A DNA stretch of 64,000 nucleotides from a bacterium (GTDB lineage: Bacteria; Planctomycetota; UBA1135; UBA2386), in NCBI GenBank assembly GCA_030432695.1, contig JAUILN010000020.1, forward strand, positions 124,001 through 188,000, given 5' to 3'. Both the position numbers and the translations under genes were made by a program. The notes under the pieces were generated by a model. The model saw only the letters and a list, made by a program, of their open reading frames with translations, ran no database searches and was not told where the DNA came from. Shown piece after piece: positions 29,721 through 37,428 of the stretch. Each line of letters starts with the position of its first letter. Position 1 is the stretch's first letter.

Positions 29721-31016
29721 ATGGTCGAGCAGCAGGCGTTCTTTTTCGCTGAGGCGAACGCGGTCCCGGAGGATCCTACCGCCCGCGGCCTGCTTGCCGA
29801 CCTCGCCGCCGGGACGACTCCCGACCGTTCCCCCGTCCAGATCGATACCTTCGGTCGCAGCGGGAAGGTAGGACCGATTCCGACCTTCGTCGACGAGTTC
29901 TGGACGGCCAGGCAGCGGGCTGCCAGCTCGCTGCACGAGGTCTCCTACCGGGCGTGCTTCAAGCCGGCACTGCCGCGGTTCTTCATCGATCGACTGACCG
30001 AGCCGGGCGACGTGGTGTTGGACCCGTTCGCCGGCCGCGGGACCACGGTGGTGGAGGCGGCGATCCATGGTCGGATTGGTTGGGGCGTGGACGTGAATCC
30101 GCTCTGCCGGGTCCTGGTCGAGCCGCGGCTCCGGCCGCCGACGCTGGAACAGGTGGAGGCGCGGTTGAGCGAACTCGACCTCGAGTCGGAGCCGGGCGAG
30201 TGGCCCGAGGAGCTGCTGGTCTTCTTCCACCCGGACACCCTGCGCGAACTCGTGAACCTCCGCGCCTGGCTGCTCGGCCGGGTGGCGGCAGGCGCGCTCG
30301 ATCCGATCGACGCATGGATCCGGATGGTGGCGGTGAACCGGCTCACCGGCCACTCGCCGGGCTTCTTCTCGGTCTACACGCTGCCGCCCAACCAGGCGGT
30401 CAGCGTCGATGCCCAGCGCAAGATCAACCTGAAGCGCGGCCAGACGCCACCGCGCCGCGACGTGCGCGAACGCATCCTGCGCAAGTCGAAGGCGCTGCTG
30501 AAGGACTGCGATGCGGAGCTGCGCGTGACCCTCGCCGGGGTGGCCGATCGTTGCCGCGTGGTCACCGCCGAGGCCGCAGCGACCGGTCTGCCGGAAGGGC
30601 AGGCGGCGCTGGTCATCACCTCGCCGCCGTTCCTCGACGTGGTCCAATACCAGGCCGACAACTGGCTCCGCTGCTGGTTCTGCGGCATCGATGCGGACGC
30701 GGTCGCGATCACCCACCTGCGGCGACTCGAGGACTGGGAAGTTGCGATGACCAAGGCGCTCTGCGACAGCGCCACCCGCCTGCGGCCGGGCGGATTCGTG
30801 GCCTTCGAGGTCGGCGAAGTTCGCAAGGGCACGATCCGGCTGGAGGAGAGCGTGCTCGACTGCGGGCGCGACGCGGGCCTCGAACCGGTCGCCGTGATGG
30901 TCCACGACCAGCGGTTCACGAAGACCGCAAACTGTTGGGGGATCGGCAATAACAGCCACGGGACCAACACCAACCGGATCGTGCTGCTGCAGCGGCCGGG
31001 CCGGGATTCTGCGTGA
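29721..31016 (+). CDS. Putative site-specific DNA methyltransferase (orphan)
   Basis: DVVLDPFAGRGTTVVEAAIHGRIGWGVDVNPLC (SAM binding) and VITSPPFLDVVQYQADNWLRCWF (TSPPF catalytic motif). Confidence 0.82.
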   Translation: MVEQQAFFFAEANAVPEDPTARGLLADLAAGTTPDRSPVQIDTFGRSGKVGPIPTFVDEFWTARQRAASSLHEVSYRACFKPALPRFFIDRLTEPGDVVLDPFAGRGTTVVEAAIHGRIGWGVDVNPLCRVLVEPRLRPPTLEQVEARLSELDLESEPGEWPEELLVFFHPDTLRELVNLRAWLLGRVAAGALDPIDAWIRMVAVNRLTGHSPGFFSVYTLPPNQAVSVDAQRKINLKRGQTPPRRDVRERILRKSKALLKDCDAELRVTLAGVADRCRVVTAEAAATGLPEGQAALVITSPPFLDVVQYQADNWLRCWFCGIDADAVAITHLRRLEDWEVAMTKALCDSATRLRPGGFVAFEVGEVRKGTIRLEESVLDCGRDAGLEPVAVMVHDQRFTKTANCWGIGNNSHGTNTNRIVLLQRPGRDSA

Positions 31017-31316
31017 CGGTGCCGGGTGCCCTGGTCCCTTTCCTGCCCGGAACCGTTCGAATCCCGGAAAGTCCCAGGTGCGGTCCGCCGTGTTTGAAGG
31101 CACGATCAAGGCGGAATCATCCAGGCGGAACCGGATCCGGCGAAGTTTCCCCGACCAACCGTGGTCGATCGGACACCTCCCACCGGCTCGGCTGTCCCCG
31201 TGATCCGGGGATGGACGAACCGGGCTCGCCTGCGTGACCTCCGCTGGCGATCTCGCTAGAGGGCGCGGTCGCACGCCTCTCGCCTTTCCACCACCCTGCC
31301 GCCGACCAGAGATTCG

Positions 31317-31406
31317 ATGAAGATCGATGATGAGTTCATCCGGGAGTTCGTGCCGTGGCTCCTGCGCGTGCTGACGTTCGCGGCGTTGTTCGCGACGACG
31401 GTTTGA
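31317..31406 (+). CDS. Candidate small hydrophobic ORF (29 aa) upstream of the two-component system
   Basis: ATG..TGA: MKIDDEFIREFVPWLLRVLTFAALFATTV; amphipathic/TM-like; no database support available here. Confidence 0.3.
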   Translation: MKIDDEFIREFVPWLLRVLTFAALFATTV

Positions 31407-31570
31407 CCTCCCGTACGACACCCCGATCCCGGCGTCTCGCGCCTCGTGCGCTCTGCCGTGTGGATCGGTTGGCCGTCTCGCCCGCACGACTTCCTGACAA
31501 GTCGCAGCACCGCGCCTCCTAACCTCGGTCGATCGAACCCCGGCGACCCTCAGACTTCCGTTGGACCCTC

Positions 31571-33328
31571 GTGGTCCTCAGCGGCCTCGGCCTGATCGGC
31601 CTGGGTGCCGCGGCACTGATCCGCTCGCTGGATGCGGCGCAGGTGCTGGCCGCGTCGTCGGCGCGCGATGCGGCGGTGAGCGCGGCCCGGTTGATCCGGC
31701 GAGAGCTGGCCGACCCGGAGGCGCTCCTCGAACTCGGTGGCGTCCCGTTCCACGCGGTCGGCGGCGAGCTCGAAGTGCCCGCGGCTCTCCGGCCGCTGCA
31801 GCCGCGCGAGGATCCGGGGCGCCGCGCGGTCGACGCTTCCCTGCGCGCGCTCGCGATGCCGGGCGTCGACGATGCCGGCCTGGCGCGACTCGAGGAAGCC
31901 GCGCGGACCGCCGACGTCGACGCGGCGTGCTGGCTGTGGTCGTGGCTCGGTTGGAACGCGTTCCGCGAGGGTCGACCCGACGATGCGGTGCGCTGGCTCG
32001 ACTGCCTGCTCGATCGCATCCCGCAGGTCGTCGAATCCCCCCGGACCACGCGACCGCGCGCCGCGTTGCAGAGTGGCTTGCTGCTCGCGGCGGCCCTCGG
32101 CGAGGTCGCTGGTCGGGTGCAGGTGGAACTGTTGCCGCTGGTCGCCACCGCACCCGCGGCAGAGTTGGCACAGATCGCGGCACGACTGCGCGAGCGCGAG
32201 GCGTTCGAGTTGGTCGACGAGTTGGAGGCGCGTGCCGCGGAGGTGGCGAGCGGGCGGGCGGTGCTCGGCGTGCTCGGCGAGGCCTTGCCACGGCTGCGCG
32301 GCGACAGCGGTTTGCTCGGGATTGGCGGGGCCGTCGTCGCCTGGGAGTCGGCGGTCTGGGAGTCGAGCGACGGGGAACGGATCGACGGCGTCTGGCTCGG
32401 TGATGCCGTCGGGGCACTGCGCCGCGCCGACGTCCGGCTCGTCGCCGAGGCGGTCGACGGCGCGGAGGCGGCGGTGGTCGATGCGGTCTACGTGGTGCCC
32501 GGCTCGATCGACGCGGCGGCGGGCAGTGCCGGCGCCTGGGGCCTCGGCCTGGTGCTGCTGGCCTGCGGCGGCGTGTTCGGCTGGTCGCTGTTCACCGCGC
32601 GGCGCGCGCTGCGCGGCGAGGCCGATGCGCTGCGGGCGCGGGCCGAGTTCCTGCAGTCGGTGACCCACGAGCTGAAGACTCCGCTGGCGTCGATCCGGCT
32701 GTTGGCCGAGCGGCTGCACGAAGGGCGGGTCACGCGCGAGGCCAAGCAGCGCGAGCACCATGCACTGCTGGCCGGCGAGGCGGCGCGGCTCACGGTGCTG
32801 GTGGAGAACGTCCTCGACCTGGGTCGGATGGAGCGGCAGGAGCGCGGCTACGACCGGCGGGAGGTCGAGATCGACGAGGTGGTGGGCGAGGCCTGCCGGC
32901 TGTTCGCGCCGGTGGCGCAGGCGGCGGGGATGGAGTTGCGCGAGGAATACCGGGCGGCGGGGGTCGTCGGTCGGATCGACCGGGGTGCCTTGGTGCAGGC
33001 CTTGGTGAACGTGATGGAGAATGCGCGCAAGTACGCGGCGGCCGGTGGGGTGGTCGAGGTGTCGACCGCTCCGGCCGAAGGCGGCGGCTACCTGCTCAGG
33101 ATCCGTGACCGGGGCCCGGGCATTCCCAGCGACGAGCGCGAGCGGATCTTCGAGCGCTTCGTCCGCGGCGTGGCGCAGCGCGATGGCTCGGTGTCGGGCG
33201 TGGGTCTCGGCCTGCACCTCGCGCGGCGCATCGCCGAGGCGCACGACGGCACGCTGCACTGCGAGGTGCCCGACGATGGGTTGGGCGCGGCGTTCGTGTT
33301 CCGCCTGCCCGTGGAGGCGCAGGCATGA
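31571..33328 (+). CDS. Two-component sensor histidine kinase
   Basis: N-terminal hydrophobic segment, ~280-aa sensor region, TM GLGLVLLACGGVFGWSLF, HisKA FLQSVTHELKTPLASIRLLAERL, HATPase RDRGPGIPSDERERIFERFVRG. Confidence 0.93.
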   Translation: MVLSGLGLIGLGAAALIRSLDAAQVLAASSARDAAVSAARLIRRELADPEALLELGGVPFHAVGGELEVPAALRPLQPREDPGRRAVDASLRALAMPGVDDAGLARLEEAARTADVDAACWLWSWLGWNAFREGRPDDAVRWLDCLLDRIPQVVESPRTTRPRAALQSGLLLAAALGEVAGRVQVELLPLVATAPAAELAQIAARLREREAFELVDELEARAAEVASGRAVLGVLGEALPRLRGDSGLLGIGGAVVAWESAVWESSDGERIDGVWLGDAVGALRRADVRLVAEAVDGAEAAVVDAVYVVPGSIDAAAGSAGAWGLGLVLLACGGVFGWSLFTARRALRGEADALRARAEFLQSVTHELKTPLASIRLLAERLHEGRVTREAKQREHHALLAGEAARLTVLVENVLDLGRMERQERGYDRREVEIDEVVGEACRLFAPVAQAAGMELREEYRAAGVVGRIDRGALVQALVNVMENARKYAAAGGVVEVSTAPAEGGGYLLRIRDRGPGIPSDERERIFERFVRGVAQRDGSVSGVGLGLHLARRIAEAHDGTLHCEVPDDGLGAAFVFRLPVEAQA

Positions 33329-34038
33329 AGGGACGTCGCCTGCTGCTGGTCGAAGACGACCTCGCGCTGCGCACCGGCCTCGCCGACACCTTCGAGGAGG
33401 AAGGCTACGACGTGACCGCCGCGGCCGATGGCGACCGTGCGCACGCGCTGGTCTTCGAGCGCCACTTCGACGTGGTAGTCCTCGACCTGATGCTGCCCGG
33501 GCGCGGCGGTCTGGAGATCCTCCGCGCGATGCGCGAGGCGCGGCTGGCGACCCCGGTGCTGCTGTTGACCGCGCGCGGCGATGAGAGCGACAAGGTGCTC
33601 GGCCTCGACCTCGGCGCCGACGACTACGTGACCAAACCGTTCGGTCTGCGCGAGCTGGTGGCGCGGGTGCGGGCGCTCCTGCGGCGGCCGAGTGCCGGAG
33701 GCGGTGCCGATGCCGAGAGCACCTTCCGCATCGGCCGGGCGACGGTCGACCTCGGCGCGTTCACGCTCACGCGTGACGGCGCGAGCCACGAACTCACGCC
33801 GAAGGAAGCGGGCATGCTGCGGATCCTGTTCGAGGCGCGTGGCGTGGCGGTGCGTCGCGAGCGCTTCCTCGACGAGGTCTGGGGCAGCGACGCGTTCGTA
33901 GGTCCGCGGGTGGTGGACACCCACGTGGTGAACCTGCGGCACAAGCTCGAGGACGATCCGAAGGCGCCGCGGCATCTGGTGACCGTGCATCGGGTCGGCT
34001 ACCGCCTTCTGTTGGAACCCGACCACACAACTCCCTGA
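33325..34038 (+). CDS. OmpR/PhoB-family response regulator
   Basis: RLLLVEDDLALRTGLADTFEEEGYDV...VVLDLMLPGRGGLEIL...GADDYVTKPFGLRELVARVRALLRR; C-terminal winged helix; ATGA overlap with the kinase. Confidence 0.95.
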   Translation: MKGRRLLLVEDDLALRTGLADTFEEEGYDVTAAADGDRAHALVFERHFDVVVLDLMLPGRGGLEILRAMREARLATPVLLLTARGDESDKVLGLDLGADDYVTKPFGLRELVARVRALLRRPSAGGGADAESTFRIGRATVDLGAFTLTRDGASHELTPKEAGMLRILFEARGVAVRRERFLDEVWGSDAFVGPRVVDTHVVNLRHKLEDDPKAPRHLVTVHRVGYRLLLEPDHTTP

Positions 34039-34139
34039 CCACACATCTTCCTGACAGCGATCGCGTCGCCCCGACACCACTCGAAGCGCGCTTCGTCGTC
34101 TCCTGACAGCGTCCCGAGGAACGACGAATTGGAGAGAAC

Positions 34140-37073
34140 ATGATGAACACCAGCAAGATCACCGGCGGGCTGTTGGCCCTGGCGCTCGGCCTGCCCGCGC
34201 AGGAGTCGCCCGAGACGGTGCTGCAGCGCGCGAAGACCCTGCATGAGTTGGAGCACGACGCGGCGGGAGCTGCCGAGCTGTATCGACGGGTCGCGGCCGA
34301 TGCGTCGGTGGATGCCGCGGTGCGCAGCCAGGCGTGGCTCGATCTCGCGGAGGTGGAGCGGTCGCTCGGCAAGGTGGACGCGGCGAAGGCGGCGTTGACC
34401 AAGGCGGCCGAGGGCGAGGGTGAGGCTGCGGCGGAGGCGACGCGGCGGCTGCAGGATCCGGCGGCGACGCGGTCGGACGTGGAGCTGCAGATCCTGAAGG
34501 CGATCCAGAACCTGCGGGCCGGGATGCTCGACGGGGCGGCCGAAGAGCTCGTGTTCTACGGCGAGCGGGCGTTGCCGCTGCTGTTCCGGAGCATCGAGAA
34601 CGAGACCGGCGACCTGAACTTCATCGGCCGGGGCGCGACCGTGGTGTGGCGCGTGGGCGGCGAGTCCGCGCGCGCGTGGCTCGCGAGCGAAGTGCCGCGT
34701 CTGGACGCGTTGCGCAGGCGTGCGGTGGTGCATGGGATTCCCGCGTCGTCTTTAAGCTACGCGAAGCCCGCAGCAGGGATGGAGGCCAGCTTCGCGACCT
34801 TCTTCACGGACCCTGATCCCGGCGTGCGGTTGGAGGTGTGTGAGCGCTTCCATTGCTTCCCGATCTCGCCGGAGTTCGAGTCGTTCGTCGATCTCCTCCT
34901 CGACGCGGACGTCCGCGTCGCTTCCGCCGCCGCACAGCGGCTCGTGGCGTCGAACAGTTCCTTCTGGGGCGAAGGTCCGTCCAGCTCGAAGGTTCGCGCG
35001 GTCTCACGCCTGCTGGAGGCTCGCACGGCGGCGACCGTGCCTGCTGAGTTGCTCGGGAGGGTCGCTCAGACCGTCAGCAATCTGCAAGGGATGTGGGCGA
35101 CATCGGAGACCCGCGCGCTGTTGATCCGGATGGTCGAGGGGTTTCCGGAGGTCAAGATGCCGCCGGTGCCCGACCAGCCGGAGCTGCGCCAGCTAGCTGG
35201 CTTCGAACCGTTCGCGCCCGACGAACTGGCGCCGGAGATCCTGAGTCTGGTCCGATCCCTCGGCGAGCGGCCGTTGGAAGATCAGCGGACCTTCGACGAT
35301 GCGAACCAGATCGTGGGGCTGCTCGCCGACCTCTACGAGCACTGGACCCACGACTCGATGCCGGTGGCGTTGGAGCTGGCGCGGCGGGGTCTCGGGGGGA
35401 TGAGCGGCTGGTTGAACAGGCACGCCGAAGCGAGCGACTGGTTGGCCATCGCCAAGGAGCCTTACGCGTTCTCGCCGGAACTCGTGAGCCTCGCGGTCGT
35501 GCGCGTCGGGGCGGAGACTTTGGGGGCGGCAGACCTGCGCGCGTTGCAAGACTGGTTCGACGTGTTGGCGCGCGGTGAGTCCCCCCGGACGGGAGAGGTC
35601 CTTCTCCGAAGGGTCCCGAATCCTCTCAGCGCGAACTCGCGCACGGCGCCCCCCGAATTCCTCGAGCCACGGAGCGCGCTCGATCTCGCCTTCTCGCTCG
35701 CGGCGACTTCAGGTGAGCGGAGTGCGAGATGGGCGGAGCGCTATGTCCGCAGCGGAGCGCGCGGCTTCCTCGGCTTCTCTCGGAACGACATCGATCAGCA
35801 GGTGGCGTGGGAGTTCTTCGCGGGGCTGACGCGGCACGAGGATGCGGATCGGTTGGCGGCGGTGCGGCGCATCGCGCTCGATCCAGAGCTCGTCGACGAC
35901 GCGCTCCGCAACCACGCCGTCGGTTGGCTCATCCACCAAGGCGCCGGGGAGCCGATCGAGCTGATCCTCGCGGCTCGTGGGCTGGGTCTGGCGGGTCTCG
36001 CCGCGGGCGCCGACCACGGTGTCGTCGGTCGGCGCATGCCGGAGATGCGCGCCAACGTGAGCGGGCATCCGATCGGCGTGGAGTGGCTGTTCGTCGACGG
36101 CCTGGCGGGTTACGGCGAGGAGCGACTGGATGAAGTCGTCCGGGCCTTCCTGCGGGCCGCAGACGCAGTCGCTTGGGCGACGGACCTGGACAAGGGTCGT
36201 GCGGTGTGGAGTCCGACCAGTCGCGTCCGGATCATGGAGCTGGCCGAGTTCTGCCCGCTCGAGGACGGGATGGAGCGCTTCGTCGAAAACCTCTACGAAG
36301 CGATCTCGCCTCGCGAGGACGGGGCGGAACGCATCGACGTTCCATCGGGTCGATTGCTGGCGTCGTTCATTGGCACCTTGGCGGCAGAGCGACCGTTCGT
36401 TCTCGATGGAGAACTGCGAAACCTCTGCGCGTCGATCGAGGAGCGCGGCCCGATGCCTGCGGAACTGCGGGCGAAGGTGGTCGAACTGCTGCACTCCGAG
36501 GACTCCAGGGTCCGCCGGATGGCCATCGAGATCGTCGGTCGTGAGAGGGAGACCCTGCGCGAGTTGTTCGACGACGTGAGCTATCCGAGCCGGAGTGCCG
36601 TGCTCGACAAGCTGTTCTGGCTGGAGCCGGTCGAGCGGCGGGTCGAGCTCTTGTTGGAGGGGCTGCCTGATCCTGAGCTGCGAGAGGAGGCTCTTTCGAA
36701 TGCGACCTCGGTCCTCGACGAACGTCTGGTCGAGCCGCTGCTCGCGTGCCTGCGGGACGGTAGCAACAACATCCGTGAGCGAGCGCAGAGCGCTCTCGAC
36801 ATCCAGCGCGCCTGGTTCGAGGAGGAAGCTCGATGGGCCCGTCTCCGCTCGACCGCGAGGCTCGACGCCACCTCCGCCGCCGCCGCCCTCCTCACCCAGG
36901 CCGCCGCCGACCAACCCAAGCCGATCCGCCTCGCCGCGATCCGCTCGCTCGGCACCCTCGCGCTCCCCGAGACCCTCCCGCTCCTGATCGAGATGCTCCG
37001 CGACCAGGACGCCGGGATCACCGCCGCCGCGTCCGCCGCGATCGAGCGCATCAACCGCGAGCAGGACGATTGA
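34140..37073 (+). CDS. Secreted HEAT-repeat-like protein
   Basis: Signal-like N-terminus; TPR-like N-terminal region; C-terminal HEAT-like repeats (QAAADQPKPIRLAAIRSLGTLALPETLPLLIEMLRDQDAGITAAASAAIERI). Confidence 0.8.
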   Translation: MMNTSKITGGLLALALGLPAQESPETVLQRAKTLHELEHDAAGAAELYRRVAADASVDAAVRSQAWLDLAEVERSLGKVDAAKAALTKAAEGEGEAAAEATRRLQDPAATRSDVELQILKAIQNLRAGMLDGAAEELVFYGERALPLLFRSIENETGDLNFIGRGATVVWRVGGESARAWLASEVPRLDALRRRAVVHGIPASSLSYAKPAAGMEASFATFFTDPDPGVRLEVCERFHCFPISPEFESFVDLLLDADVRVASAAAQRLVASNSSFWGEGPSSSKVRAVSRLLEARTAATVPAELLGRVAQTVSNLQGMWATSETRALLIRMVEGFPEVKMPPVPDQPELRQLAGFEPFAPDELAPEILSLVRSLGERPLEDQRTFDDANQIVGLLADLYEHWTHDSMPVALELARRGLGGMSGWLNRHAEASDWLAIAKEPYAFSPELVSLAVVRVGAETLGAADLRALQDWFDVLARGESPRTGEVLLRRVPNPLSANSRTAPPEFLEPRSALDLAFSLAATSGERSARWAERYVRSGARGFLGFSRNDIDQQVAWEFFAGLTRHEDADRLAAVRRIALDPELVDDALRNHAVGWLIHQGAGEPIELILAARGLGLAGLAAGADHGVVGRRMPEMRANVSGHPIGVEWLFVDGLAGYGEERLDEVVRAFLRAADAVAWATDLDKGRAVWSPTSRVRIMELAEFCPLEDGMERFVENLYEAISPREDGAERIDVPSGRLLASFIGTLAAERPFVLDGELRNLCASIEERGPMPAELRAKVVELLHSEDSRVRRMAIEIVGRERETLRELFDDVSYPSRSAVLDKLFWLEPVERRVELLLEGLPDPELREEALSNATSVLDERLVEPLLACLRDGSNNIRERAQSALDIQRAWFEEEARWARLRSTARLDATSAAAALLTQAAADQPKPIRLAAIRSLGTLALPETLPLLIEMLRDQDAGITAAASAAIERINREQDD

Positions 37074-37084
37074 GCGCGGCGGGG

Positions 37085-37123
37085 GACGTTTACAACGCGT
37101 GCCTGGCACAGGTTGTAAAAGTC
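37085..37123. repeat. Nested palindrome GACgTTTACAACgcGTGCCTGGCACagGTTGTAAAaGTC
   Basis: Outer arms TTTACAAC/GTTGTAAA perfect over 8 bp, extended by GAC/GTC with one mismatch; inner palindrome GTGCC-T-GGCAC at 37099-37109. Confidence 0.7.
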
Positions 37124-37428
37124 GGCGGAGGGGCCCTTCCGAAGATGCGTGCTTGACGGGACCCCACCCGGGTCGCTATCACGCATTTCGAAATCGTGGG
37201 CACAATACGGTCACACCGTATCCCTGCAGCCGTCCTGTTCACTGCCATTCCGGCAGTCGGTTGCGGAAGTCCCGATGCGACAGGAGGTCCCGGCGGAAGC
37301 GCCGTGTCGACCCCGTATCGCCACAGCCAGAACGCGAACGCGTCCGACCGCAAGTTTTGCGGTGATGGCTTCGGCTTCCCCCCGACCCGAGCGGCGGAAT
37401 CCGATTCCGTTCGCGGAGGCCTCTACGC

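Noticed and set aside
25778-29752. 1324-aa plus-strand ORF
   Set aside because: Antisense shadow of topA and ldcA; low-complexity, Arg/Leu/Gly/Val-rich with no recognisable domain.
31180-31225. CCCCGTGATCCGGGG stem as terminator after the methyltransferase gene
   Set aside because: Short stem, no T-run, ~170 bp after the stop; not convincing.
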